Part shown: piece by piece, positions 44,996 through 54,225 of the stretch
Layout: each line of letters opens with the position of its first letter
How positions within the stretch are numbered: the stretch's first letter is position 1
Source: Roseateles amylovorans
Lineage (GTDB): Bacteria; Pseudomonadota; Gammaproteobacteria; Burkholderiales; Burkholderiaceae_C
Length of the DNA stretch: 64,000 nucleotides
Direction of reading: 5' to 3'
Assembly: GCF_025398155.2 (NCBI RefSeq)
Contig: NZ_CP104562.2
Coordinates: forward strand, 5,890,001-5,954,000
Made by a program: the position numbers and the translations under genes
The notes under the pieces: generated by a model
What the model was told of the DNA's origin: nothing
The model's input: the letters and a program-made list of their open reading frames with translations, nothing else
Databases searched by the model: none

Positions 44996-47290
44996 TCAAC
45001 GCGTAATCACGTAGTAGCCCGTGCCGGCGCCCGGGGTAGCGCTGCCGGTCTGCACCAGCAGCACATGGCGGCCGGTCACCGAGTGGAACACCTTGACGCC
45101 ATAGCTCTGAACGCCGGCGATCATCGGCAGCGACAGGTCGGGCTGCGGCAGTTGCAGCGAGGTCGTGAAGCGCTTGTAGACCGAGGCGTAGGTGCCGATG
45201 TAGTTCACGCCCTGGTAGGACGCGCCCGAGGCCGGCTCCAGCGCCAGCGTCTCGTCTAGCGCGGTGTTGTTGCTCAGGCTGTAGATCCCGCGGGTGACGC
45301 CGGACAGACGGCCCATGTAGCGCAGGTCGGACGTGCGATAGAAGGTGGCGCCGGCGGTGAACAGCTGGTCCTGGACCTCGCTCAGGAACATCGGCGTGGC
45401 CATCGCGAAGTCGCCGTGATAAGGGGACTCGCCCGATCCGGTGAACTTGTGGGTGACCGGGTCGAAACCGTAATAACTGATGTCGGCCGGGGACAGCCCC
45501 TGGGAGAGGACGAACACCTTGTTCAGCTTGCCGGCGATGACGCCGTATTGCGTACCCCAGAAGGTGCCGGGGTAGCCGCTGGCCGTGTCCACGACATCCC
45601 CGGTGCGGCCATTGATCATGGTGATGGCCGGGCTCACCCACTGGTTGCCGCCGATCAGCGAGACAAAGCCGCCATCATCCACGAACGCATCGGTCTGGGC
45701 ACCAAAGGTGGTGAAGGTGCGCACCACGGTCAGCGTCTGCAAATCCACCAGCGATGCCAGCCCCTCGTGCAGCACCACCGCCAGCAGGCCATTGGGGCTG
45801 AGGCTGTAGTTCTTCACGGCCGCAGGCAGCCCGACCGATTGGGTCACGCCGGTGAACGGGTCGATCAGGCGCAGGGCGGTCGGGCCTTGCGAGGTGACCA
45901 CGATCTTGTCCAGGCCGCTGTCGTATCGGGCCTCGCCCGGTGTGAAGCCGAGCTGGACCTGGCTGGCGATCGAAGCGAGCGCGCGGATTTCGACGGCGCG
46001 CAGCACCGTCGTGCGGCCGTCCGACACCGAGACGGTGGCCTGGTAGACACCGGCCACGTCGGGCACCAGCGACATTGCCGGTGTGGTGGCATTCGCGATC
46101 GTGGCAGTGCTGCCGGCGGGGCGGGCGTCCAGTTGCCACTGGTAGGTCAGGGCGTCGCCATCGCCGTCATAGCTCAGGGCGGCGGTGGCACTCACCGTGC
46201 CGCCAAGCTCGACGGTAACGCGGGTATGGTCCAGGACCACCACCGGGGCATCGTTGCCGACCATCATGGTCACCGAGCGCTCGGAGAAGGCGCCGGAGGT
46301 GTCCGTGACTCGCAGGCGGAAGACGTAGTTGCCTCCCACATCCGGGGTGATGGCGGGCGTGGCGGCGCTCAGGCTGGACAGCGAGGCGGTGCTGCCGTTG
46401 GGGCGGCTGTCCAGGCTCCACAGGTAGGTGAGCGCGTCGCCGTCGGCGTCAATGCTGCTGTCGCCGCGGAAGGTCACGATGGTGCCGACCGGCACCTTGA
46501 AACCGGGGGCCGTCGGCAGCGCCACAGGCGTCGCATTGGAGGCGATGGCGGCGGTGGGCGCGCGGTTGTTGGCGCGGATCGTGGTCAGCTTTTCCGACTT
46601 CGCGCCGGCGGCGTCGGTGACCACAAGCTTGACGACGTAGTCACCCAGGACGTCCGGTTGCAAGATAGTGGTGACCGCCGCGGTGCTGCTCAGGGTCGCG
46701 GTGCTGGCGTTCGGTCGGCTGACCAGCGTCCACGCACGAGAGGCGATGGCCCCTTCCGGGTCGCTGGCACTGCTGCTGTCCAGTTGGACCACATAGCCCA
46801 CTGATGTCGTGATGGTGCTGGACGCGGCTTGCATCACCACCGGGGTCACCTGGACCACCGCGCCGGGCGTCGGCGGGGTGTTGTCCGCCACCACGGTCAC
46901 TTGCTGCGTGGCCTGGCCGTTGCGGGCGTCAGTAACCTTCAGGGAGAAGACATACGAGCCCAGCACGTCGGGGTGGAACTCCAGCACCTGCACGGCGGCA
47001 TCGGCAATGGCCAGGGTGCTGCTGGCGGGCTTGCTGGTGAGGGTCCAGCTGTAGGTGAGCGCGTCCTTGTCCGGATCGACGCTGCTGCCGGCATCCAGGC
47101 GGACCAAGCCGCCCAGGCTGACGCCCATGCTGTCGCTCGCAGCGTTCGCGCGCACATCGCCGCTGCTGAGCACGGCGACACGCGGGGGCTGGTTGGGGGT
47201 GTCCGAGCCGCCGCCGCCGCAGGCGGACAGGGCAAGAAGTACGAACGAAGACAGCAGGGCGTGGTGCGCCTTGCCCAAGAAGCGTTGCAT
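44996..47290 (-). CDS. Surface or periplasmic lipoprotein with PKD-type repeats and a beta-propeller-like C-terminus
   Basis: 764 aa; GAGGGAGAAA precedes the ATG. The lipoprotein signal is LLALSAC-GGGGSD with acylated Cys at about 24. Four immunoglobulin-like PKD/cadherin-type repeats follow (about 35-430). Each has a D..S.D.DGDALTY.W.L..RP.GS-like core; examples are SSVDPDKDALTYSWTL and SSIDADGDALTYLWSL. The last 330 residues (VQLGFTPGEARYDSGLDKIVV, NYSLSPNGLLAVVLHEGLAS) look like a YVTN/beta-propeller region. PKD repeats usually mediate binding to surfaces or polysaccharides. Function is unknown. It stands alone, flanked by two ISL3 remnants. Confidence 0.82.
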   Translation of the reverse strand: MQRFLGKAHHALLSSFVLLALSACGGGGSDTPNQPPRVAVLSSGDVRANAASDSMGVSLGGLVRLDAGSSVDPDKDALTYSWTLTSKPASSTLAIADAAVQVLEFHPDVLGSYVFSLKVTDARNGQATQQVTVVADNTPPTPGAVVQVTPVVMQAASSTITTSVGYVVQLDSSSASDPEGAIASRAWTLVSRPNASTATLSSTAAVTTILQPDVLGDYVVKLVVTDAAGAKSEKLTTIRANNRAPTAAIASNATPVALPTAPGFKVPVGTIVTFRGDSSIDADGDALTYLWSLDSRPNGSTASLSSLSAATPAITPDVGGNYVFRLRVTDTSGAFSERSVTMMVGNDAPVVVLDHTRVTVELGGTVSATAALSYDGDGDALTYQWQLDARPAGSTATIANATTPAMSLVPDVAGVYQATVSVSDGRTTVLRAVEIRALASIASQVQLGFTPGEARYDSGLDKIVVTSQGPTALRLIDPFTGVTQSVGLPAAVKNYSLSPNGLLAVVLHEGLASLVDLQTLTVVRTFTTFGAQTDAFVDDGGFVSLIGGNQWVSPAITMINGRTGDVVDTASGYPGTFWGTQYGVIAGKLNKVFVLSQGLSPADISYYGFDPVTHKFTGSGESPYHGDFAMATPMFLSEVQDQLFTAGATFYRTSDLRYMGRLSGVTRGIYSLSNNTALDETLALEPASGASYQGVNYIGTYASVYKRFTTSLQLPQPDLSLPMIAGVQSYGVKVFHSVTGRHVLLVQTGSATPGAGTGYYVITR

Positions 47291-47432
47291 GTGATTTCTC
47301 CCTCGAGTCGCCAGGGTCTGACGCCCCGGAGCGGGCGGATTGTATGAAGGATTGCTCGCAGGTGAATGCCAGGTGACACACCCAAAATGGGGAGGTCGAT
47401 GACGCTACTCCCCCCCCATGGCGCTCGTCACC

Positions 47433-47482
47433 TCGGACTTTTAATTGGTAGGTGCCTGGCTCGAGGCCAGGTCGAGGAGCCA
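47433..47482 (+). pseudogene. Possible 3' half of a decayed tRNA (tRNA-Lys-like)
   Basis: CGGACTTTTAAT resembles the anticodon arm of tRNA-Lys(UUU). A T arm fits well: CCTGG (47455-47459), loop CTCGAGG containing TCGA, CCAGG (47467-47471), then a CCA end (47480-47482). The anticodon stem does not pair and no 5' acceptor or D arm is found upstream. A strong terminator follows at once. It may be a truncated tRNA left by integration, or chance similarity. Confidence 0.35.
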
Positions 47483-47489
47483 AATTCGA

Positions 47490-47523
47490 AGCCCTGTCAT
47501 CGCAAGATGTCGGGGCTTTTTTT
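47490..47523 (+). terminator. Intrinsic terminator with GCAA tetraloop
   Basis: AGCCCTG (47490-47496) pairs with CGGGGCT (47511-47517), inner CATC/GATG closes a GCAA tetraloop, and seven T follow. It is on the plus strand behind the tRNA-like fragment. Confidence 0.8.
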
Positions 47524-47588
47524 GGTTCTTCACGGAAGAAGGGGATGCCTTGAGTCTGCCCAAGTAGAAGCGCGGTGACTGCTCGGAG

Positions 47589-48145
47589 ATGATGTTTGTG
47601 CGACCAACCATCCAATCCGAAAGCACCGCTCCATGGGTAAAGATTACGAGCTGGCTCCCGTTCTGGGAGGGATTCGGCGTCGTCAATGCGTATTCCGACG
47701 AACACACTGGGCGTGTGAGACTGGAGCCGTTGCCCAAGCACAAGCTGCACTGCGGGCGATGTCAGCGGCGTGTGAATCGAGTGCACGAGCGCGTCCATCA
47801 ACGCGTGCGCGACCTGCCGATGCTCGGGCGTCGCGTCGAGTTGCATGTGCAGGTGCAGGTGCTGAGGCTGGACTGCCCGCACTGCGGACGGTGCTTGCAG
47901 CAGATGTCATGGCTGGATCGACACAGCCGGCTCACCCGGCGCTTGGAGATGGATGAGCCTGCCCTGTTCAAGGGCCATCGCTACGCCAGCGTGGTCCTGG
48001 ATGCCGACACGCGTCGGGTGCTGTTCGTGGCCCAAGGTCGCACCAGGGCGGCCATCCGACCGTTCCTTGAATCCTTGGGGTATCGCGGCTGCGGCCGTAT
48101 TGAGCCGGTGGCCATGGATATGAACACGGCCTACGTTTCGAAGGT
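47589..48145 (+). pseudogene. Decayed ISL3-family transposase fragment 2
   Basis: The plus frame encodes the ISL3 N-terminal zinc-binding region (LEPLPKHKLHCGRCQRRVNR, VRDLPMLGRRVELHVQVQVL, LDCPHCGRC), then after HSRLTRRLE jumps directly to MDEPALFKGHRYASVVLDAD and VAMDMNTAYVSKV, part of the catalytic core. The helical DNA-binding part that should stand between is missing, and the gene stops being recognisable at about 48145, so well under half of a normal transposase of about 400-450 aa remains. It differs in sequence from fragment 1, which points to a separate element. It abuts the 3' end of rsmA. Confidence 0.82.
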
Positions 48146-48206
48146 CTGCGTTGGGGCTGAGCGCTGCCCCCCACGGGCCACGCTGCCTCAGGTTGCCTGG
48201 GAACCG

Positions 48207-48974
48207 TCAGAGCGACTGCGCCAGCGCGACGAATTCCTGCACCGGCACTTCCTCGGCCCGGCGCTGCAAATCGAATTCGCCCTGGAAGCCGCGCGCCTCG
48301 AGCCAGCGCCCCAAGCTGTGCCGCAGCAATTTCCGGCGTTGCGAGAATGCCGAGGCCACCATCTCGCTCAGCAATGCCTCGTCCAGCGATGCGGGCTGGG
48401 CATGCGGGATCATGCGCACGATGGCGGAGTTGACCCGTGGCGGTGGATCGAAAGCCTCTGGCGGCACGTCGAACAGCGCATCCACCTGGTAGCGCCACTG
48501 CAGCATCACGCTGAGCCGGCCGTAGTCCTTGCTGCCTGGGCCGCTGGCCATGCGATCGACGACCTCTTTCTGCAGCATGAAGGTCTGGTCCACCACCTGA
48601 TCCACGAACTGCAGCAAGTGGAAGAGGATGGGCGACGAGATGTTGTAGGGCAGATTGCCGACCACCCGCAGCGACTGGCCGCGCTCGGTCGCCAGCGCAC
48701 CGAAGTCCACCTTCAGCACGTCGGACTCGATGACGGTCAGGTCCCCGCGCTTGCGCAACCGGGCCGCCAGATCGCGGTCCAGCTCGACCACGGTCAGCGG
48801 CTGGCTGCTCGCCGGAAGTTGCGCCAGCAAGGGCAGCGTCATCGCGCCAAGACCCGGGCCGATCTCCACCATGGCCTCGTTCTCGCCGGGGGCGATGGCG
48901 TCGATGATGGCGCCGATGACGCTCTTGTCGGTCAGGAAGTGCTGACCAAAGCGCTTGCGCGCGACATGTCCCAT
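48207..48974 (-). CDS. rsmA: 16S rRNA dimethyladenosine transferase (KsgA)
   Basis: 255 aa. Motifs: RKRFGQHFLTDKSVI at the N-terminus, SAM-binding VEIGPGLGAMT (about 36-46), acidic VVELDRDLAARL and the catalytic NLPYNISSP (about 108-116). It dimethylates two adjacent adenines in helix 45 of 16S rRNA during 30S maturation. It is last in the lptD-surA-rsmA run, 20 bp after surA; pdxA, often between them in gammaproteobacteria, is absent. The downstream side has been invaded by an ISL3 element. Confidence 0.96.
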   Translation of the reverse strand: MGHVARKRFGQHFLTDKSVIGAIIDAIAPGENEAMVEIGPGLGAMTLPLLAQLPASSQPLTVVELDRDLAARLRKRGDLTVIESDVLKVDFGALATERGQSLRVVGNLPYNISSPILFHLLQFVDQVVDQTFMLQKEVVDRMASGPGSKDYGRLSVMLQWRYQVDALFDVPPEAFDPPPRVNSAIVRMIPHAQPASLDEALLSEMVASAFSQRRKLLRHSLGRWLEARGFQGEFDLQRRAEEVPVQEFVALAQSL

Positions 48975-48994
48975 GACGACTCAGCCTTGAACGG

Positions 48995-50449
48995 TCAGTC
49001 CAGCCATTCGCGGGTCTCGACGAAGGCGCGCGCGCGCAGGTCCTTCATCCAGTCGCCATAGGCTTCGTCGTACTTGCGCTCACGCAGGGCCTGGCGCGCC
49101 TGGTCGCGCAGTTGCTTGGTGTCCAGCACCACATCGCGACGCTCCATCACCTGGATCAGGTGGACGCCGAAACGCGACGGCACCGGATTGCTGATGCCCT
49201 TGAGCGGCAGCGCATCCATGGCTTCCTCGAACTCGGGCACGAAGCTGCCCGGCGAGACCCAACCCAGATCGCCGCCCTCCTGAGCACTGCCGTCCTCGGA
49301 GTTGGCACGCGCGAGCTGCTCGAAGGTGGCGCGGCCGGATTCGATCGCGCGCTTGAACTCGGTCAGGCGGCGAGTGGCCTGCTCGGGGCTCAGTTGTTCG
49401 GAGGGGCGCAGCAGGATGTGGCGGGCCCGGGTCTGCACCACGGTGTTGATCGAGGCCTTGCCGCTTTGGCGCTCGATCAGCTTCAGCACATGGAAGCCAG
49501 CACCGGAACGCAGCAGCACCTGGCGCACCTCGCCTTCCTTGAGGTCGCGCACCGCCTCGACAAACACGTCGGGCAGCTTGTCGCCGGCGCGCAGGCCGAT
49601 TTCACCACCACGGGCCTTGTTCGCATCCTCGGAGACCTCACGCGCCACCTTGGCGAAGTCTTCGCCGGCCTTCACCCGTTCCAGGGCCGCTTCCGCGCGG
49701 GCTCGACGTTCTGCGACCAGCGCAGGCGCCGCATCTTCCGGCACCGGGACCAGGATCTGAGCGATGTTCAGTTGCGCCCGGTCCTGCAGCGCGGCTTGGC
49801 GTTCATCCAGGTATTTGTCGATCTCGCCGTCGGTGACGCGGATCCGACCCTGCACCTCGCGTTCACGCACCCGCTCGCTCAGCATCTGGTCGCGCAGGTT
49901 CTCACGGAAGCGGCGGAAGTCGATGCCGTCTGCGGCCAGACGCTTCTTGAGCTCGTCCATGGACAGCTTGTTCTGCGTGGCCACGTTGGCCACCACGCGG
50001 TCCAGTTCCGGCTCGTCGACGCGCGGGCCGTTCTCGCGGGCATAGGTCACCAGCACGCGCTCGTCGATCAGGCTGTCCAGCGCCTGTTTGTGCAGCAGCT
50101 CATTGGTCGGCGTGTCGCCGCGGCGGCGGGCCTCGTCACGCATGCGCTCGGTGCGCTGCACGACTTCAGACGCGGCCACGATGTCGGAGTTCACCACCGC
50201 GGCAATGTAGTCGCCGGGCTTGAGGGTGCGGGGTTCCAACGGGGGACGGCTCGCGGCGGTGGTCGAGGTGGTGGCCGAGGCTGCTGCGGCCGGCGCGGCG
50301 GCGGGTGTCGTGACCTGCGCGACCGCGGTGGGCGCGGCGGCAGGGGGTTGGCTGTCTTGCGCCCACGACGCGGTGCCCGCCATCGCGGACAGGACGAGCG
50401 TGGCGGCTGCCACCTGCTTGAAATTTCGCATCGAACGCAATTCAGTCAT
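48995..50449 (-). CDS. surA: Periplasmic chaperone and peptidyl-prolyl isomerase SurA
   Basis: 484 aa from the ATG at 50449, overlapping the lptD end by 8 bp; the ATG at 50431 gives a tidier signal peptide (MRNFKQVAAATLVLSAMAGT) and may be the true start. After an Ala/Thr-rich stretch (about 35-65) comes the SurA N-terminal chaperone domain (YIAAVVNSDIVAASEVVQR), then two parvulin domains (about 205-305 and 320-425; second with RARHILLRPSEQLSPEQA and GGDLGWVSPGSFVPEFEEA), and a C-terminal helix. SurA escorts outer-membrane proteins, LptD among them, to BAM. Confidence 0.95.
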   Translation of the reverse strand: MTELRSMRNFKQVAAATLVLSAMAGTASWAQDSQPPAAAPTAVAQVTTPAAAPAAAASATTSTTAASRPPLEPRTLKPGDYIAAVVNSDIVAASEVVQRTERMRDEARRRGDTPTNELLHKQALDSLIDERVLVTYARENGPRVDEPELDRVVANVATQNKLSMDELKKRLAADGIDFRRFRENLRDQMLSERVREREVQGRIRVTDGEIDKYLDERQAALQDRAQLNIAQILVPVPEDAAPALVAERRARAEAALERVKAGEDFAKVAREVSEDANKARGGEIGLRAGDKLPDVFVEAVRDLKEGEVRQVLLRSGAGFHVLKLIERQSGKASINTVVQTRARHILLRPSEQLSPEQATRRLTEFKRAIESGRATFEQLARANSEDGSAQEGGDLGWVSPGSFVPEFEEAMDALPLKGISNPVPSRFGVHLIQVMERRDVVLDTKQLRDQARQALRERKYDEAYGDWMKDLRARAFVETREWLD

Positions 50450-52814
50450 AAGTGCCAAAGGCCGAGCGTTCCGAGCTCAGCGAACGGTAACCCGGAATAT
50501 TGTCTCTCAACACTTTCAGCGCATTGGAGCCCAGCGGGGACAGACCGACGAGCTCCAATTGCAGCATCAATCGGGTATTGGTCTCGGCGCGACCGGTCGC
50601 CTGGCGTTCCGCGCCGATGCGCAGGATCCAGCAACCAGAGTCGTATTCCGCGCCGATCACGGAATCAGTGAAGCGCTTGTCACGCATCGAATACTGCAGC
50701 CGGCCGGCGCCATACCAGGCGCCTTGGCAGCCCGGGCCGCCGGTGACCGCCTTGCGGTCCGGTCCGAACAGCGGCCATTGCCAGGCCAGCTCCAGTTGTT
50801 CGCTCTGGCCGCGGGCCAGTCGATAGGACGCGCTCAGCGTGCGGAACGGTCCCGGCGAATAGCGCAGGCGCAGCACGGTTCGCTCGACCTTGCCGTCCGA
50901 GGAATTCAGCTGCAGCGTGCTGTCGGTCCACCAGGCCTGGTTCAGGTGGGCGGAGCCCAGCAACACCACATCGGACAGCCGATGGGTCTGCGGCGTACCG
51001 TCCGGCGAGATCCGCTGGTCACGCAGCAGATAGCGCTGGACCATGCCCAGGCGCAGTTGCTCTTCGCCGCGTTCGTTCTCGATCCAGCGCGAGGTGGCAC
51101 CGAAGGCCACCATGTGCGCATCGCTCACCCGGTCGACGCCGGAGAACTGGTTCTCGGCGAACACCGAGTCGAAGTTGTAGTCGCGCGGTGCCGCATCGAA
51201 ATTGGGAACGAAGGACTGGTCGCGGTAGGGCGTGTTCAGGTAGAGCACGCGCGGTTCCAGCGTCTGGCGGGCGTCCTGGCCGAACAGCGTGGTGTTGCGC
51301 TCCAGGATCCAGCCGTGGTCGATGCTGAAGGTCGGGATGGTGCGGCTGATCGAGCGCTGGCCGTTGGCCAGCGTCTCGTCCACGTGATAGCTGGCCGAAT
51401 TGAACGACACCTTCGGAATCAGCCACCAAGCCGCGCCGCTCATCGGCAGGCTCACATGGCCGAGCATGTGCATCCGCTCGCCGGTCTGCGTCTGGCTGGT
51501 CAGGGCGCCGCTGGGCAGGTCGAAGCGGTTGTACTCGACCTCCACGCCCCCTTCCAGACGGGCACCGCGGCCGGTCGGCAAATAGCCGGCCAGCACCGAG
51601 TCGTCAGCCTCGGTCTGCAGTCGCACGCCGATCTGCGGCGATCGCTGATACGGGGAGGCGAACTGGTCGACCGTCTCCGTGACCTGCAACGGCTGCCAGC
51701 GCTGCACCCGGGCATAGGCCTGGACATCGCCCCAGTTGAAGTCGAAGTCGCGCTGAGTGCGGTAGTCCGACTGCAGCAGACGCGGCGTCTGGCTGCTCAT
51801 GCGGCGGCGGAAATCCTTCCAGTAGTCGTTGTCGGAGACTCGCTCCGAGTTGATCTGGTAGCGCCAGTTGGGCGTGATGTCGCCGTCGTTCTGCAGCCGC
51901 AGGTCCCAGCGCGACCGACCCATCACCCGGTCATTCGGCAGCCAGGCCAGATTGATCTGGCCGCGGTGGGCGGGCTCGAGGAAACGGAACTCGCTGTCCA
52001 CGCCGGCGCCGCGCTTGGTCATCACATACGGCGTGAAGGTCGCATCCCGATTCGGCGCGATGCTCCAGTAATACGGCTGGCCGAATTCGAAGCCGCTGCG
52101 GTTGTCGATGTTGACGTTGGGCGGCAGCAGGCCGGACTTGGGCTGATCGCCCAGCGGGAAGCTCAGCGACGGTGCGGCCAGGATGGGCACGCCCAGGAAG
52201 CGCAGCACCGCGCCGGTGGCCTCGCCCTCACCCGCCTCGAAGTCCAGGCGCAGGCTCTTGGTGACGAGCTCCCAGTCGCGCTTGCGTTCGCCGTCCTCGG
52301 ACACCGGGCAGGTGCTGTAGGTGGCCTCATCGGCCCGCATGCGCTGGTCGCCGAGGAAGTGCAGCGCCTTCGCACTGCCGCTGCCGCCGGTGGTGGAGAA
52401 GAAATAGGTGGGGCTGTCGAGCTGACCCTCGAAGCGGTCGACGAACAGGCTGAGCGTCGGTCCGCGCAGGATGGCGCCGTTCTGGCTCAGCTCGACATCG
52501 CCCTGCGCCGTGGCCAGGTCCTGGGCATGGTCGTAGGTCAGCGTCTTGGTCTTGAGCAGCAGGTTGCCATAGCGCAGTTGCACATCGCCTTGGGCCTCGG
52601 AGCGCTGGTCCACCTCGGTGGTGATCCGGTCCGCACTCAGCGCCATCGCCGGACGCAGGTCCTTGCGACGGGTCTGATTGAGCTGCTTGCTGGGTTTGAG
52701 CGCCAGGCCTTCGCCAGCGGATTCCTGAGCCCACGCCACCGGCGACGCGGGCAGCGCCACCGCCAGCAGGACGGCCAGGGGCAAGGGGCGGAGGCGGGGA
52801 ACCGAGGAGCGCAT
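50442..52814 (-). CDS. lptD: LPS-assembly outer-membrane protein LptD
   Basis: 790 aa from the ATG at 52814 (MRSSVPRLRPLPLAVLLAVA), with signal peptide cleaved near AWAQES; an ATG at 52850 would lengthen the n-region by 12 residues. The N-terminal OstA/LptA-like domain (ADRITTEVDQRSEAQGDVQL, LTYDHAQDLATAQGDVEL) is followed by the LptD barrel (FGQPYYWSIAPNRDATFTPY, ARQTLEPRVLYLNTPYRDQS). Cys are visible in STCPVS, GPGCQG and SGCWIL, fewer than the four of E. coli LptD, so the disulfide pattern may differ. Together with LptE it inserts LPS in the outer leaflet. Upstream of surA and divergent from amgK. Confidence 0.95.
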   Translation of the reverse strand: MRSSVPRLRPLPLAVLLAVALPASPVAWAQESAGEGLALKPSKQLNQTRRKDLRPAMALSADRITTEVDQRSEAQGDVQLRYGNLLLKTKTLTYDHAQDLATAQGDVELSQNGAILRGPTLSLFVDRFEGQLDSPTYFFSTTGGSGSAKALHFLGDQRMRADEATYSTCPVSEDGERKRDWELVTKSLRLDFEAGEGEATGAVLRFLGVPILAAPSLSFPLGDQPKSGLLPPNVNIDNRSGFEFGQPYYWSIAPNRDATFTPYVMTKRGAGVDSEFRFLEPAHRGQINLAWLPNDRVMGRSRWDLRLQNDGDITPNWRYQINSERVSDNDYWKDFRRRMSSQTPRLLQSDYRTQRDFDFNWGDVQAYARVQRWQPLQVTETVDQFASPYQRSPQIGVRLQTEADDSVLAGYLPTGRGARLEGGVEVEYNRFDLPSGALTSQTQTGERMHMLGHVSLPMSGAAWWLIPKVSFNSASYHVDETLANGQRSISRTIPTFSIDHGWILERNTTLFGQDARQTLEPRVLYLNTPYRDQSFVPNFDAAPRDYNFDSVFAENQFSGVDRVSDAHMVAFGATSRWIENERGEEQLRLGMVQRYLLRDQRISPDGTPQTHRLSDVVLLGSAHLNQAWWTDSTLQLNSSDGKVERTVLRLRYSPGPFRTLSASYRLARGQSEQLELAWQWPLFGPDRKAVTGGPGCQGAWYGAGRLQYSMRDKRFTDSVIGAEYDSGCWILRIGAERQATGRAETNTRLMLQLELVGLSPLGSNALKVLRDNIPGYRSLSSERSAFGTYD

Positions 52815-53043
52815 CAAGGCAGGGCGGCGTCTGGCGGGGGCGTCGTGCATGGGACAGGCGGCCGCGCGAGTCACGCCGCGCTGCCCGGGGGTTTGTAGAA
52901 TCATTATCCACGAGCCCGGGCTCCGCGCCGGGCCCGCGCTTGCGGTGCCGCCGGGCCGTTGGCCGAATTCAGTGTGCCCCTGTTCCGATTCCTTCGCGCC
53001 CTGCGCGTTCACCCCCACCGCCGGCCTCTCGCCCCGACCCCGC

Positions 53044-54225
53044 ATGACTGCCTCCGACTCGCCCGCGCTGTGGCCCGACGCCGACCGTGCCGCCCGGTTC
53101 CAGCAATGGCTGGCCCCTTTGGTGGACCGCCTCGGCCTGCGGCCCGACACCCTGACGCTGGCCAGCAGCGATGCCAGCTCCCGCCGCTATCTGCGACTGC
53201 GCACCGCCGATGGCGGCAGCCTGGTGGTCATGGATGCGCCAGCCACGCCCAACCAGGTGCGTCCCTTCATGGAGGTGGCCGCGCTGATGACCGGATGCGG
53301 CCTGCACGTGCCGCGTCTGCTGGCGCAGGACGAGGACCAGGGCTTCGTGCTGATGGAAGACCTGGGGTCGCTGGGCTATCTGGAGGCATTGCGCGCGGCG
53401 CAAGTCGCGCAGGACATGGCCACGGCAAGTTCCCTGATGCGCGACGCCACCACCGCCCTGCTGCGCTGGCAGGGCTGCGCGGCGGGCGCTTCGCTGCCGC
53501 GCTTCGATGAAGCGTTCGTGCGGCGCGAGCTGCAGATCTTTGTCGACTGGTGCGTCCAGGCCCATCACGGCAAGCAGTGGAATGAGCGACAGCTCGAACA
53601 ATGGAACCGCACGGTCGCCCTGCTGGTCGCCAACATCACCGCCCAGCCGATGGTGCCCATGCACCGCGACTACATGGCGCGCAACCTGATGGTCTGCCGC
53701 TCGGCGTCCCCCACGTCAGACGACACCGCGCCCACCAACATCGCGCCCGACGCAGCCGCCGCACCGCTCAACCCCGGCATCCTCGACTTCCAGGATGCGG
53801 TGCTGGGCCCGATCACCTACGACCTCGCCTCCCTGCTCCGCGACGCCTTCCTGACCTGGGATGAGGCCGAGGAGCTGGACTGGGCGGTGCGTTACTGGGA
53901 AGGCGCCCGCAGCGCCGGCCTGTTCGGCATCGATCCATCGACCGCCGCCCACGCGGATGGCCCGGACCCGCACCCCATGGCACAGGACTTCGGCCTGTTC
54001 TGGCGGGCGCTGGAATGGACCGCGCTGCAGCGCCATCTGAAGATCCTGGGCATCTTCTGCCGACTCAAGCTGCGCGACGGCAAGCCGCACTATGCGGAGG
54101 ACCTGCCACGCTTCTATGCCTATGTGGTGAAGACCGCGAGCCGCTACATGGAACTCACGCCGCTGGTGCGGCTGATGGAAGACCTGCAACCGCAGATGAT
54201 GCAGACCGGCTTCAGCCTGCGCTAG
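53044..54225 (+). CDS. amgK: Aminoglycoside-phosphotransferase-fold sugar kinase, AmgK-like
   Basis: 393 aa from the ATG at 53044. The fold is that of APH kinases: nucleotide-side ASSDASSRRYLRLRT, hinge FVLMEDLGSLGYLE, catalytic loop MVPMHRDYMARNLMV and metal-binding ILDFQDAVLGPITYDLASLL. AmgK phosphorylates N-acetylmuramate/N-acetylglucosamine at C1 in the peptidoglycan recycling route with MurU; location divergent from lptD is its usual place. Two oddities: about 25 residues of Ser/Thr/Ala/Pro-rich insertion between the catalytic loop and the DFQD motif, and no murU next to it in the window. It overlaps the convergent LysR gene by 14 bp. Confidence 0.85.
   Translation: MTASDSPALWPDADRAARFQQWLAPLVDRLGLRPDTLTLASSDASSRRYLRLRTADGGSLVVMDAPATPNQVRPFMEVAALMTGCGLHVPRLLAQDEDQGFVLMEDLGSLGYLEALRAAQVAQDMATASSLMRDATTALLRWQGCAAGASLPRFDEAFVRRELQIFVDWCVQAHHGKQWNERQLEQWNRTVALLVANITAQPMVPMHRDYMARNLMVCRSASPTSDDTAPTNIAPDAAAAPLNPGILDFQDAVLGPITYDLASLLRDAFLTWDEAEELDWAVRYWEGARSAGLFGIDPSTAAHADGPDPHPMAQDFGLFWRALEWTALQRHLKILGIFCRLKLRDGKPHYAEDLPRFYAYVVKTASRYMELTPLVRLMEDLQPQMMQTGFSLR

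Larger units (their letters stand above)
47291..47588. other. Spacer with tRNA-like fragment and terminator
   Basis: 298 bp between the lipoprotein start and the second transposase remnant. It holds a tRNA-like 3' half (47433-47482) and a plus-strand terminator (47490-47523), described separately. No gene is visible. Confidence 0.6.

Noticed and set aside
44739..45641. Minus-strand frame ending in DSRVAVTLVDREFVH, which looks protein-like
   Set aside because: The same bases encode the diagnostic ISL3 segment DEFAIHKGHRYAT on the plus strand, and the rest overlaps the lipoprotein gene in another frame.
50220..52898. Open frame of 892 codons on the plus strand opposite lptD
   Set aside because: It is complementary to lptD codons, has no start signal and a composition typical of shadows (Arg, Gln, His, Val).
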